Assembly: GCF_001605885.1 (NCBI RefSeq)
Contig: NZ_LRPE01000039.1
Span: forward strand, 372,001-436,000
DNA length: 64,000 nt
From: Acinetobacter lactucae
GTDB taxonomy: Bacteria; Pseudomonadota; Gammaproteobacteria; Pseudomonadales; Moraxellaceae
Direction: 5' to 3'
Shown here: positions 48,034 through 57,112 of the stretch, in pieces
Layout of the letters: each line of letters starts with the position of its first letter
How positions within the stretch are numbered: the first letter of the stretch is position 1
The notes under the pieces: generated by a model
Seen by the model: only the letters and a program-made list of their open reading frames with translations
The model's database searches: none
Told to the model about the DNA's origin: nothing
Position numbers and translations under genes: made by a program

Positions 48034-49263
48034 TTAAGCAATTAGCAAGGTTTCATCTTCTTGCTTAAAAGGGTTCGACCAGCTCTGCCAAACTTGTGGA
48101 CCTAAAGCCATTTCTTCATCACTTAATAAACAACGGTTTAAGCGCGTTATTAAGGCTTGCTCATCCATTTGCATACCAATTAAAACCAGCTCCTGACGTG
48201 CATCGCCTGTGCGGGCATCCCAATTTTTCTTAATTTCTTCAATACTGGCTAGGTCACTCGGCCAGTCTTCTTCTGCAACGGCGGCCCACCAATAACCTGC
48301 CAAGCCATGCCGCGCCATCGCACCCGCTTGTGACCATGAATAAGCCAATGTCGGTTCAGCAGCCAACCAGAAAAAGCCTTTAGAACGAACGACACCCGGC
48401 CATTCAGCCTGCACCAAATTATAAAAACGCTCGGGATGGAAAGGTCGGCGCGCGCGGTAAACAAAGCTACTGATTCCATACTCTTCAGTCTCTGGCGTAT
48501 GCTCGCCGCGTAACTCTTTTAACCAGCCCGGTGCTTGTGCGGCCTCATCAAAATCAAATAGCTGTGTATTTAAAATTTTATCTAAAGCGATCTTTCCAAA
48601 TTGAGCAATTTCAACTCGTGCACGCGGGTTTAGTGTTTTTAAAATTGCGATGAGCTGGTCTTGCTGCGCTTGGTCAATCAAATCAATTTTATTCAGCACA
48701 ATCACATCACAAAACTCGATCTGATCGATGAGAAGATCGACTACAGTTCTTTCATCTTGCTCGCCTAATGATTCACCACGTTGTTGCAGTAAGTCAACCG
48801 AACTGTAATCTTTAAGAAAGTTAAAAGCATCGACTACCGTGACCATGGTGTCGAGTCGAGCGAATTCATTTAGAGAGTTTCCATCTTCATCTTCAAAGGT
48901 AAAGGTTTCTGCCACAGGCAGGGGTTCAGAAATGCCAGTTGACTCAATCACCAATTGGTCAAAACGTCCTTCATCTGCTAAACGTTTAACCTCAACCAAT
49001 AAATCTTCTCGTAGCGTACAACAGATACAGCCATTACTCATTTCAACCAGCTTTTCATCTGTTCTTGAAAGCTCCGCCCCACCTTCGCGTACTAATGCGG
49101 CATCAATATTGACCTCTGACATATCATTGACGATTACGGCAATACGGCGGCCTTCGCGATTATTTAAAATATGGTTGAGTAACGTGGTCTTTCCTGCACC
49201 CAAAAAGCCAGATAAAACAGTGACGGGAAGCTTGGCAAATGAGTTGGCGATTGCAGTGCGCAT
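48034..49263 (-). CDS. zigA: COG0523 GTPase ZigA (zinc metallochaperone)
   Basis: 409 residues from ATG 49263. P-loop GFLGAGKT (residues 19-26), the metal motif CICC at 79-82 in [17 protein letters not shown], and a C-terminal CobW domain are seen. In A. baumannii this GTPase is induced in zinc starvation and works with histidine catabolism to free zinc for the cell. An upstream frame to 49299 has no ribosome site; AAGAGA lies before ATG 49263. The palindrome GTTATGTTATAACATAAC at 49359-49376 resembles a Zur site. Confidence 0.9.
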   Translation of the reverse strand: MRTAIANSFAKLPVTVLSGFLGAGKTTLLNHILNNREGRRIAVIVNDMSEVNIDAALVREGGAELSRTDEKLVEMSNGCICCTLREDLLVEVKRLADEGRFDQLVIESTGISEPLPVAETFTFEDEDGNSLNEFARLDTMVTVVDAFNFLKDYSSVDLLQQRGESLGEQDERTVVDLLIDQIEFCDVIVLNKIDLIDQAQQDQLIAILKTLNPRARVEIAQFGKIALDKILNTQLFDFDEAAQAPGWLKELRGEHTPETEEYGISSFVYRARRPFHPERFYNLVQAEWPGVVRSKGFFWLAAEPTLAYSWSQAGAMARHGLAGYWWAAVAEEDWPSDLASIEEIKKNWDARTGDARQELVLIGMQMDEQALITRLNRCLLSDEEMALGPQVWQSWSNPFKQEDETLLIA

Positions 49264-49358
49264 GGCTTGATCTCTTTGAATAATATTTAAACTGATCATG
49301 GCTAGCCATTTAAATATGGCCAGATCACAGGCGTAATCTATTTCTAAACCACAATAAT

Positions 49359-49376
49359 GTTATGTTATAACATAAC
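49359..49376. promoter_or_regulatory. Zur-type palindrome before zigA
   Basis: GTTATGTTATAACATAAC, a perfect 18-base palindrome, 96 bases upstream of the zigA start and close to the GTTATAnTATAAC core of Zur sites described for Acinetobacter. Confidence 0.8.
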
Positions 49377-49447
49377 TATTGATCAAGTTTTTATTCCAGT
49401 TTTATTTAAGCCCATTCACTTAGTCTTTGAAAAAATTGCTTTTATAG

Positions 49448-50128
49448 TTACTGACAATTTGAAGTTTTGTAGCGATGGTCAGGTCCCCATGCACGGAATC
49501 CTTGGCTATCAATATGAATTTGTCCTGAAGCATAAACACCTAGTCCCATATTAAGCGCTTGACCTTTTGTGGCCCAAAACTGACAAAGTTTGGTTTTAGT
49601 TTGCTGAATATTGAACTGGTCTAAGTCGCTGGGCTGTTCTGGCCCAATTCGAAAATCAAGCGCTGCATTAAAGACATGTCGAGAAGCATCTGCACCACCT
49701 GCACAGCGGTTTAAAGATAAAGCGCGGTAGACCGAAGTCACTTCAAAATCATTAATTACACCATCATCAACTAACGCTTTTAAAATGCTAAGTGTCGGAA
49801 CAATATTGGACCAAATCTCGCGTGGCGGCACCGCATAGGGCTCGACTCCACATTTTTGCCAGTCTCGAGCTGAACGTAATAATTCATGGTCTGGCACTAG
49901 ATCGGCAAGTCCCTTTTGCTTAAGAAATTGCTTGTAAGCTTGCACAGACTGCCTGTAATCGCCTGTAGCTAACCATGCAACATACGCCTCAGGTTGAGGT
50001 TTTATTTTGACAACTGGTTTTGTAGGTCGAGGTAAAGACGTTTGAGTTTGTAAAGGAGTTTTTGGCTTGGGTGGCTGAGTACTACATGCTGTGAGAGATA
50101 ATAAAATTAAACCGAAATAACGCTTCAT
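49448..50128 (-). CDS. zrlA: Zur-regulated peptidase lipoprotein ZrlA
   Basis: 226 residues. Signal peptide and lipobox L-T-A-C place Cys15 as the lipidated residue. The C-terminal half resembles D-Ala-D-Ala carboxypeptidase/LAS peptidases, with candidate zinc ligands His151 (GADASRHVF), Asp158 (ALDF) and His205 (QIHIDS). In A. baumannii the protein known as ZrlA, a zinc-regulated peptidase needed for cell-wall integrity in zinc limitation, has this gene position beside zigA; I assign the name on that memory. A Zur-like palindrome lies just upstream at 50186-50200. Confidence 0.8.
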   Translation of the reverse strand: MKRYFGLILLSLTACSTQPPKPKTPLQTQTSLPRPTKPVVKIKPQPEAYVAWLATGDYRQSVQAYKQFLKQKGLADLVPDHELLRSARDWQKCGVEPYAVPPREIWSNIVPTLSILKALVDDGVINDFEVTSVYRALSLNRCAGGADASRHVFNAALDFRIGPEQPSDLDQFNIQQTKTKLCQFWATKGQALNMGLGVYASGQIHIDSQGFRAWGPDHRYKTSNCQ

Positions 50129-50185
50129 AAATATGCTCTATCTTCACCAAAAATGGGAAAATTGCTCATCATTAAATTAATGAAA

Positions 50186-50200
50186 TGTTATATTATAACA
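50186..50200. promoter_or_regulatory. Zur box before zrlA
   Basis: TGTTATA-T-TATAACA, perfect 7-base arms with one central base, 58 bases upstream of the zrlA start. The flanking GAAA on the left fits the GAAATGTTATAnTATAACA pattern described for A. baumannii Zur sites. Confidence 0.88.
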
Positions 50201-50241
50201 ATAATAAAATCCTTTAATTTCTGTTGCTAAATTTTAAAAAT

Positions 50242-50270
50242 AAAAAAGACGCCTCTCAGACGTCCTTTTT
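50242..50270 (-). terminator. Terminator of the aroP-like permease gene
   Basis: GACG (50248-50251) pairs with CGTC (50261-50264), extended by A-run/T-run pairing with one bulge. It lies 21 bases beyond the stop. Confidence 0.68.
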
Positions 50271-50290
50271 AAATACAACTCAAGAACTTA

Positions 50291-51679
50291 TTAAATATCT
50301 GCTTCTAAGGCAGGTACAGACTGCTCAGCTTTTAATTTTCGGCGTTTAAATTGATAAGCCACCATCAAACATAAGATCCAGCCAGGAATCATCATCACCG
50401 CAACACGCATATCTGGTGTTAAAGACATCACAATTAAAATGCCCAACATAAACACGATACACAGATAGTTGCTAAACGGATACATAAAGCTTGGGAACTT
50501 GGTTTTTTGCCCTTGGCGCATCATAAATTTACGGAATTTTAAATGCGTCCATGAAATTACTACCCAGTTAATCACAATCGCTGCAACCACCAGCATCATG
50601 AGTAAACCAAATGCTTTTTCAGGGAAAATATAGTTTAACAGTACACATAAAATAGTGACTGCCGCAGAAAGAATCACAGCATTAGTTGGAATACCGCGTT
50701 TATTAATACGTGCAAATACTTTTGGTGCATTCCCTTGTTGTGCAAGGCCCAATAGCATACGGCTACTGCAATAACTTGTACCGTTATAAACCGAAACTGC
50801 TGCTGTCAAAATCACAAAGTTCAATAACGTTGCAATGCCTTGGCTATCTAAAGAAGCAAAAACCATCACAAACGGGCTTCCGCCTTGTGCCATTTGATTC
50901 CATGGGAATAGCGAGAATAAAACAAAAAGTGTCGCAATATAGAAAATCAAAATACGGTAAATAATTTGATTCACAGCTTTAGGTAAAGTTTTATCAGGGT
51001 CACGTGCTTCAGCCGCGGTAATACCGAAAAGCTCAATACCACCAAAAGCAAAAATAATGACCGCCATTGCCATGACTAAGCCTTCAACACCAAACGGAAA
51101 GAAACCGCCAATTGCCCAAAGGTTGCTGATACTTGCCTGAGGACCTGCTGTGCCTGTTGCAAGTAAATATGAACCAAAACCAATCATTGCAAGAATCGCC
51201 AAGATTTTGACAATAGAAAACCAAAATTCCATTTCGCCAAAAAACTTAACATGTAGCAAATTAATGCCATTAATTAAGACAAAGAAGGTTAAAGCAGATG
51301 CCCACGTCGGGATTTGCGGCCACCAATATTGAATGTAAAGACCAATTGCACTGAGTTCTGCCATGCAGACGAGGACATTGAGTACCCAATAGTTCCATCC
51401 TGACATGAACCCTGCAAATGGTCCCCAATATTTGTAGGCAAAATGACTAAAAGATCCACTGACTGGTTCTTCAACCACCATTTCGCCAAGCTGACGCATC
51501 ATTAAAAAAGCAATAAATCCTGCAATGGCATAACCGAGGATGACCGATGGACCTGCTAATTTAATCGATTGTGATATACCAAGAAAAAGCCCTGTGCCAA
51601 TCGCCCCACCCAATGCAATAAGCTGGATGTGCCGATTACTCAAACCATGTTTCAGGTTTCCTTGCTCTTGTGCTGACAT
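50291..51679 (-). CDS. aroP: APC-family aromatic amino acid permease, AroP type
   Basis: 462 residues, twelve hydrophobic segments; close in type to AroP/PheP/ProY permeases. Core motifs are LGGAIGTGLFLGISQSIKLAGPSVILGYAIAGF and SGSFSHFAYKYWGP. Substrate is inferred as tyrosine/phenylalanine from its place next to the tyrosine catabolic genes, read divergently from fahA. It is a paralogue of the hut permease. Related operator motifs lie upstream at 51720-51738 and 51830-51868. Confidence 0.75.
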   Translation of the reverse strand: MSAQEQGNLKHGLSNRHIQLIALGGAIGTGLFLGISQSIKLAGPSVILGYAIAGFIAFLMMRQLGEMVVEEPVSGSFSHFAYKYWGPFAGFMSGWNYWVLNVLVCMAELSAIGLYIQYWWPQIPTWASALTFFVLINGINLLHVKFFGEMEFWFSIVKILAILAMIGFGSYLLATGTAGPQASISNLWAIGGFFPFGVEGLVMAMAVIIFAFGGIELFGITAAEARDPDKTLPKAVNQIIYRILIFYIATLFVLFSLFPWNQMAQGGSPFVMVFASLDSQGIATLLNFVILTAAVSVYNGTSYCSSRMLLGLAQQGNAPKVFARINKRGIPTNAVILSAAVTILCVLLNYIFPEKAFGLLMMLVVAAIVINWVVISWTHLKFRKFMMRQGQKTKFPSFMYPFSNYLCIVFMLGILIVMSLTPDMRVAVMMIPGWILCLMVAYQFKRRKLKAEQSVPALEADI

Positions 51680-51719
51680 ATGATTATTCTCATCCGTGTC
51701 ACGTAATTTTTTTCCAATA

Positions 51720-51738
51720 AATTACGTATATCATAAAT
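51720..51738. promoter_or_regulatory. Weak copy of the tyrosine-region operator motif
   Basis: AATTACG-TATAT-CATAAAT agrees at 6 of 7 in each half with the AATTATG-N5-CATAATT motif. It lies 40 bases upstream of the aroP start. Confidence 0.45.
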
Positions 51739-51829
51739 TGATCAAACTTTCATAGAGATTCATGAAAAAATAATTGCGTGACTTTTCTCATGACCGCGAA
51801 TGAAAACAGAAAATACAAGAAATGACAAT

Positions 51830-51868
51830 TATTATGAAATGTGTAATTAAATTATGTATTGCGTAATT
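51830..51868. promoter_or_regulatory. Tandem operator pair before fahA and aroP
   Basis: TATTATG-N5-TGTAATT (51830-51848) and AATTATG-TATTG-CGTAATT (51850-51868) lie exactly 20 bases apart. The same motif occurs as a 20-base-spaced pair at 57113-57151. Confidence 0.65.
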
Positions 51869-52035
51869 TTATGAATTCAGTATTATAGAGACATGAAGCA
51901 ATTGGTTGTGCTCGGTCTATATCAAACTCATAAGACAAAAGATGATCTAAGCAAAGGTTAAAACTTATTGAGTAGCTCAGTCCTAGGCCGAACTTTTATT
52001 TGTATAAGACCCGAGATAAAGACAAGGACGCGAAA

Positions 52036-53343
52036 ATGGAACAAAAACTAAACTCTTTTATTGAAGTTTCACCTCAATCAGATTTCACTATTCATAATTT
52101 GCCTTACGGTGTTTTTAGCAGAGCTAACGAAAGTGAGCGTCAAGTTGGTGTAGCTATTGGTGATTGGGTGATAGATCTCGCTGCGCTTGAAAAGCACGGT
52201 CTTTTAAAACTTTCAGAACAAGACATATATTTTAACCAGCCTACACTGAATAAATTTATCGAGTCTGGCAAAGCCAACTGGTCAAAAGTTCGTAAGACAC
52301 TACAGTCTCTTCTCTCGGTTGAAAATTTAACACTTCAAGAAAATGAAGTATTGCGTCAGGAAGTTTTGGTTAAGCAAGACAGCGTAACTTTGCATTTACC
52401 ACTTAAGGTGCCTGGTTATACCGACTTCTATTCTTCTAAAGAGCATGCGACCAATGTTGGCTGTATGTTCCGCGACCCTAAAAATGCTTTACTGCCAAAT
52501 TGGACTGAATTGCCTGTCGGTTATAACGGCCGTGCTAGCTCTGTTGTAGTCAGTGGCACTCAAGTTGTACGACCATCTGGACAAATTAAACTTCCAAATG
52601 AAGAGCGCCCAGTTTTCTCAGCTACGCGTAAACTCGATTTTGAACTTGAAACCGCATTTGTTATTGGTAAACCAACGGAGCTTGGCCAGCCGATCTCGAT
52701 TGAAAATGCATGGGACCATATTTTTGGAATGGTATTACTCAATGACTGGTCAGCACGCGATATCCAGCAATGGGAATATGTTCCACTTGGACCATTTAAC
52801 GCAAAAACTTTTGCAAGTTCGATTTCTCCTTGGGTGGTAACACTTGAAGCACTTGAGCCATTTAAAGTGGAAGGTCCAAAACAAGAGCCTAAACCTTTAG
52901 CGTATTTACAAGAAAATATCGCAAATAGTTACGACATTAATTTGAGTGTTGAAATTCAAAGCCCGAAATCAGCACAAGCTGATGTGATCTGCAAAACTAA
53001 TTTCAAATATATGTATTGGTCTATGGCTCAGCAGCTTACTCACCATACCATTGCAGGTTGTAATGTTCAGGTCGGTGACTTGATGGGCTCAGGTACCATT
53101 TCAGGTTCTACACCAGATTCGTATGGTAGCTTGCTTGAGCTTACATGGAATACCACCAAGCCTTTAACACTTGCCAATGGTGAAACTCGTGGTTTCTTGC
53201 AAGACGGCGATACCCTCATCATGAAAGGTCACTGTGAGAAAAATGGTATTCGCATTGGCTTCGGTGAAGTTCGAAACACGGTTCTTCCTGCATTAAATTT
53301 CGATTTTGCAGAAACTTCGGAGCCTGACTATGAAGCTGTATAG
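52036..53343 (+). CDS. fahA: Fumarylacetoacetase
   Basis: 435 residues. Splits fumarylacetoacetate into fumarate and acetoacetate, ending tyrosine degradation. PYGVF near 25-30, DFYSSKEHATNVG near 134-146 with the catalytic acid/His pair, and LNDWSARDIQQWEYVPLGPFNAKTF near 234-255 are conserved. ATG 52036 has AAGGA eight bases upstream; the frame from 52000 would begin at TTG. It overlaps maiA by 14 bases, so the two are translationally coupled. Confidence 0.94.
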   Translation: MEQKLNSFIEVSPQSDFTIHNLPYGVFSRANESERQVGVAIGDWVIDLAALEKHGLLKLSEQDIYFNQPTLNKFIESGKANWSKVRKTLQSLLSVENLTLQENEVLRQEVLVKQDSVTLHLPLKVPGYTDFYSSKEHATNVGCMFRDPKNALLPNWTELPVGYNGRASSVVVSGTQVVRPSGQIKLPNEERPVFSATRKLDFELETAFVIGKPTELGQPISIENAWDHIFGMVLLNDWSARDIQQWEYVPLGPFNAKTFASSISPWVVTLEALEPFKVEGPKQEPKPLAYLQENIANSYDINLSVEIQSPKSAQADVICKTNFKYMYWSMAQQLTHHTIAGCNVQVGDLMGSGTISGSTPDSYGSLLELTWNTTKPLTLANGETRGFLQDGDTLIMKGHCEKNGIRIGFGEVRNTVLPALNFDFAETSEPDYEAV

Positions 53344-53962
53344 TTACTTCCGTAGCTCTGCAGCCTACAGAGTACGGATTGGTCTAAACATTAAAGGTTT
53401 AGCTTATGAGACTGTTCCAGTCCATCTGGTAAAAAATGAACAGCAAAGCGAAGACTATTTAAAGTTAAACCGCAGTGCTCTCGTTCCGACTTTAATTGAC
53501 GGCGATTTAACCTTGTCTCAATCGTTAAGTATTTTGGAATATCTGGATGAGCAATATCCAGAGACCAAATTACTTCCGAGTGATGTGCAAGAGAGAGCCA
53601 AAATCCGTGCCTTTGCTCAAGCAATCGCCTGTGATATTCACCCGTTAAACAACTTACGTGTACTGAAATATTTAAAAAATGACTTAAATGTTTCAGATGA
53701 GCAGAAAAATTATTGGTATCAGCACTGGATTATTGAAGGCTTTCAAAATCTCGAACAGCAACTTCAAGATTCAAATGGACAATTTTGTTTTGGACAACAA
53801 GCAACTATTGCCGATTGCTGCCTGATTCCACAGGTCTACAACGCGAAACGCTTCAAGATTGATTTATCTGCGTTTCCAAAAATTGAATCGATTTATCACC
53901 ATTGTTTGTCTATCCCAGCCTTCTATAACGCGGCACCAGAACAACAACCAGATTGGGAATAG
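53330..53962 (+). CDS. maiA: Maleylacetoacetate isomerase
   Basis: About 210 residues, zeta-class glutathione S-transferase. SSAAYRVRIGLNIKGL near residues 8-23 is the zeta GST motif with the catalytic Ser and Arg, and the thioredoxin-like N-domain is followed by a helical C-domain. It isomerises maleylacetoacetate to fumarylacetoacetate with glutathione. It starts inside the fahA coding end, 14 bases before its stop, and a VOC gene follows 17 bases later. Confidence 0.94.
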   Translation: MKLYSYFRSSAAYRVRIGLNIKGLAYETVPVHLVKNEQQSEDYLKLNRSALVPTLIDGDLTLSQSLSILEYLDEQYPETKLLPSDVQERAKIRAFAQAIACDIHPLNNLRVLKYLKNDLNVSDEQKNYWYQHWIIEGFQNLEQQLQDSNGQFCFGQQATIADCCLIPQVYNAKRFKIDLSAFPKIESIYHHCLSIPAFYNAAPEQQPDWE

Positions 53963-53979
53963 TAAAAAGGAGTTTCAAC

Positions 53980-54528
53980 ATGACATTTGCCATTAAAAAA
54001 ATACATCACGTTGCATATCGTTGTAAGGATGCGAAAGAGACCGTTGAGTGGTATAAAAAAATGCTCAACATGGACTTCATTTTAGCTTTTGCTGAGGACC
54101 ATGTACCTTCAACTAAAGCCTTTGACCCATATATGCATTTATTCTTAGATGCCGGCCAAGGTAACGTTTTGGCATTTTTTGAATTGCCAACTCAACCAGA
54201 AATGGGGCGCGACGAAAATACGCCTCAATGGGTACAACATATTGCTTTTGAAGTTGAAGACTTAAATGCGCTGATGACTGCCAAGCAACATTTAGAAGAA
54301 AATGGCGTGAAAGTTTTGGGCGTAACCAACCACGGTATTTTCCATTCAATTTACTTCTTTGACCCAAATGGCCACCGTTTAGAACTGACTTATAACGATG
54401 TGCATGCTGAAGAAAAAATTGCAAAAATTACTGAAGAGATGAAAACTGAAATGCTAGAGGAATGGAGCAAAACCAAACGCGCTCCACACCACACTCATTT
54501 CTTACATGAAGAAGAGTTAGGAACCTAA
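53980..54528 (+). CDS. VOC family protein, possible ring-cleavage dioxygenase or glyoxalase
   Basis: 182 residues, one glyoxalase/bleomycin-resistance module. A metal triad can be traced: His10 (IHHVAY), His87 (VQHIAF) and Glu135 (GHRLELTY). It lies in the tyrosine operon between maiA and the IclR gene, where a classical homogentisate dioxygenase would be expected but none is seen. A dioxygenase role is inference; a lactoylglutathione-lyase-like role is also possible. AAAAGGAG precedes ATG 53980. Confidence 0.78.
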   Translation: MTFAIKKIHHVAYRCKDAKETVEWYKKMLNMDFILAFAEDHVPSTKAFDPYMHLFLDAGQGNVLAFFELPTQPEMGRDENTPQWVQHIAFEVEDLNALMTAKQHLEENGVKVLGVTNHGIFHSIYFFDPNGHRLELTYNDVHAEEKIAKITEEMKTEMLEEWSKTKRAPHHTHFLHEEELGT

Positions 54529-54549
54529 TTTTTAAAGAGCGCACAAAAA

Positions 54550-54603
54550 AATCGGCATTGATTAGAATTGTTTAAATGAACGGTTCTATATCAATGCCGA
54601 TTT
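54550..54603 (+). terminator. Terminator after the VOC gene
   Basis: AATCGGCATTGAT at the left pairs with ATCAATGCCGATT at the right, a 13-base stem with an inner AGAA/TTCT stem, followed by T-rich sequence. Confidence 0.85.
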
Positions 54604-54625
54604 ATATTATTTAAAAGCGCTAAAT

Positions 54626-54674
54626 TTTTAGAAAATTGCGCTATAAATGAGAGCATAGTGATTTTAGAAAATTG
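54626..54674. repeat. Direct repeat of TTTTAGAAAATTG before the IclR gene
   Basis: Exact 13-base repeats at 54626-54638 and 54662-54674, 36 bases apart, 150-200 bases upstream of the IclR start. A spacing of three to four helical turns would suit a regulator dimer pair. Confidence 0.6.
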
Positions 54675-54823
54675 TTGATTATAAAACATGTCAATTTCGC
54701 TAATAGAAAAAGGTGATTTCTATTTTTCACTAGGCTCAGGCATGATGTAAAACGCACCAATTTCAATTTATGTTTTGATCGTCACTGTTTAACAGCTGAA
54801 GTAAATTTATTAAGGGTATTTAA

Positions 54824-55603
54824 ATGATTGAAGAAAAAGTATCTGGGGGGGTTCAATCACTTGAAGTCGGTTTATCTGTACTAAACGCCCTTTTGGAACA
54901 CAATCAACCTATTATTCTCAAAGATCTGTCTAGCAAGCTAGAAATGCATCCTGCCAAGGTTCACCGCTATCTGGTTAGCCTCATTCGCATGGAATATGCA
55001 AAACAACTCGATGATGGCCAATATGCTTTAGGTGATCAGGCATGGCGCTTAGGACTCAACTGTGTTCAACATAGTGACACACTACAGCTGGTACAGCATT
55101 TAATTTACGACCTACAAAACAAAATTGGTTGCGGCATACAAATCAGTAAATGGTCACCGAAAGGTCCTGTCGTGGTTCAATCGATTGAATCGAACCACCC
55201 TATTTCGATTGTCACTAAAGTCGGCTCAATTATGCCTTTAGTCAATTCTGCTGCGGGACGTCTATTTGCTTCTTATCTTCCAGAGCATTTTGTTCGCCCT
55301 TTAATGGAAGCAGAATGGCAAAAGCATCAAGAACTTGGTCTGCACATCGCACCACAAAACTGGCAAGCATTTACAGAGCTTAAAGAAACCATTCGCCAGC
55401 AACAAATGTCAGCAGCAAAAGGTGATTTACTGACGGGGATTAATGCGGTGGGTTTACCTGTGTTTAACTCAAACCAAAGCATTGAGTTTTGTATTGTCGC
55501 ACTGGATAGCGAAATGTTTTTACCAGTCGACCCTCACAGTAAAACGATTGAAATCTTAAAAAATGAAGTGAACCTCATCAATCAATATATTAAAAGCCGC
55601 TAA
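54824..55603 (+). CDS. IclR family transcriptional regulator
   Basis: 259 residues. N-terminal winged helix (about 10-70: LEVGLSVLNALLEHNQPIILKDLSSKLEMHPAKVHRYLVSLIRMEY) followed by the IclR effector domain (about 85-255). It is flanked by the tyrosine genes, so it probably controls them, as HmgR does in Pseudomonas putida. The effector is not known here; the tandem 19-base motifs at 51.8 and 57.1 kb are candidate sites. Confidence 0.9.
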   Translation: MIEEKVSGGVQSLEVGLSVLNALLEHNQPIILKDLSSKLEMHPAKVHRYLVSLIRMEYAKQLDDGQYALGDQAWRLGLNCVQHSDTLQLVQHLIYDLQNKIGCGIQISKWSPKGPVVVQSIESNHPISIVTKVGSIMPLVNSAAGRLFASYLPEHFVRPLMEAEWQKHQELGLHIAPQNWQAFTELKETIRQQQMSAAKGDLLTGINAVGLPVFNSNQSIEFCIVALDSEMFLPVDPHSKTIEILKNEVNLINQYIKSR

Positions 55604-55614
55604 TCAATAGCCAT

Positions 55615-55648
55615 AAAAAAACCAAGAGATCAAACTCTTGGTTTTTTT
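55615..55648. terminator. Terminator between the IclR gene and hpd, bidirectional
   Basis: ACCAAGAG (55621-55628) pairs with CTCTTGGT (55635-55642) around six bases, with A-run and T-run at the flanks for convergent genes. Confidence 0.92.
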
Positions 55649-55673
55649 AGATCAGGAATAAAGCTCAGCTTAT

Positions 55674-56729
55674 TTATTTAGTTTCTAAAACACCACGGCG
55701 AATCTGGTCACGTTCAATCGACTCGAATAATGCCTTGAAGTTACCTTCACCAAAACCATCATCATCTTTACGTTGAATAAATTCAAAGAAGACTGGACCA
55801 ATCATATTTTCAGAGAAAATTTGCAATAACAATTTCTTCTGACCATCTTTAGTATTACCATCGAGCAAAATACCGCGCTGTTTTAATTCATCAGTCGGCT
55901 CACCATGCTCAGGTAAACGATCTTCTAGCATTTCATAATACGTATTTGGCGGCGGAGTCATAAATTTCAGACCAAGGCCTTTTAACTTATCCCAAGTCGA
56001 GATTAAGTCATCACAAATAAATGCGATATGCTGAATACCTTCACCATTAAAATCAGCTAAGAATTCTGCAATTTGGCCGTTTCCTTTGTCTGAATCTTCG
56101 TTTAAAGGAATACGAATCATGCCGTCTGGCGCTGTTAATGCTTTAGATGTTAAACCTGTATATTCGCCTTTAATATCAAAGTAACGAATTTCTTGGAAGT
56201 TGAAGATTTTCTCATAGAAGTTTGCCCAATACTCCATACGGCCTTTGTAGACGTTATGAGTTAAGTGGTCAATCTCGTTTAGGCCTGCACCTACTGGATG
56301 TCTTTCGGCATCATTATAGAAAACAAAGTCATTTTCATAAATATCACGGTCAACTAAAAAGATTGGCATGCCACCAATACCTTTAATTGCCGGAATGTTG
56401 AGCTCCATTGGCCCAACTTTTGAATACATTGGTTCAGCACCAAGCTCTACTGCTTTTTGGAAAGCTTTTGCTGCATCACGTGTTTTAAAACCCATCGCAC
56501 AAGCAGATGGACCATGTTCATTAAAGAAGAATGAAGCATAAGATTCTGGCTGATAATTCAGGATAATATTGATATTTCCTTGACGCCATAAGTACGCTTC
56601 TTTCGATTTATGCTTGGCTACTTTTGAAAAGCCGATTGTTTCAAAAACTGGATCTAATTCATTTTCTTTTGAAACAAACTCAATAAATGCAAAACCGCAT
56701 AATTCTAATGGGTTCTCTAAAATATCCAT
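55674..56729 (-). CDS. hpd: 4-hydroxyphenylpyruvate dioxygenase
   Basis: 351 residues, two VOC-type domains. Converts 4-hydroxyphenylpyruvate to homogentisate with O2. Iron ligands are His155 ([10 protein letters not shown]), His234 ([11 protein letters not shown]) and Glu316 (PVFFEFIQR), all present. It is convergent with the IclR gene and lies on the minus strand, opposite to fahA-maiA; both belong to tyrosine catabolism. Confidence 0.95.
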   Translation of the reverse strand: MDILENPLELCGFAFIEFVSKENELDPVFETIGFSKVAKHKSKEAYLWRQGNINIILNYQPESYASFFFNEHGPSACAMGFKTRDAAKAFQKAVELGAEPMYSKVGPMELNIPAIKGIGGMPIFLVDRDIYENDFVFYNDAERHPVGAGLNEIDHLTHNVYKGRMEYWANFYEKIFNFQEIRYFDIKGEYTGLTSKALTAPDGMIRIPLNEDSDKGNGQIAEFLADFNGEGIQHIAFICDDLISTWDKLKGLGLKFMTPPPNTYYEMLEDRLPEHGEPTDELKQRGILLDGNTKDGQKKLLLQIFSENMIGPVFFEFIQRKDDDGFGEGNFKALFESIERDQIRRGVLETK

Positions 56730-57040
56730 CTAGTTTCCCTCTGGTGATTACCTGTTCCGTTTATCTCTATTGCTGATGAACTCAGCTCCTTTCTCTATAG
56801 AATACGTGGTCATTGGGTGAGTATCTGAACCGTCAAAAATGCCTTAACCCAACGCATCCTATGAGAAAAAAACGAGTCGCTAAAACGAAGATATGATGGG
56901 CGTAAAGCCTTTAATGATTAATTTCCGTTCCATGTGGTGTTTATTTTCCATACACACTGTCCTTTGTTATCTAAAAGTACGATTGAGATTTTTCAATAAA
57001 CCCTTAAAAATCGTCTTTTCCTAAAAATCATTTATAGATT

Positions 57041-57069
57041 TATGGAGACCAACATCCTTGTTGGATCTC
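57041..57069. repeat. Bulged hairpin
   Basis: TGGAGA-CCAACA pairs with TGTTGG-ATCTCCA with one bulged A and a TCCT loop, 44 bases before the operator pair. No T-run follows. Confidence 0.55.
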
Positions 57070-57112
57070 CAATGGCCATTTACCTTGAATTAGATGCTAC
57101 TAAAAACAATTA

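Larger units (their letters stand above)
51680..52035. other. Divergent regulatory region of aroP and fahA
   Basis: About 360 bases without a gene. It holds a weak copy of the 19-base inverted motif at 51720-51738 and the tandem pair at 51830-51848 and 51850-51868. Confidence 0.7.

Noticed and set aside
57041..57069. Hairpin upstream of the DUF523 gene as a rho-independent terminator
   Set aside because: The stem is good, but no T-run follows on either strand and no gene end is nearby.
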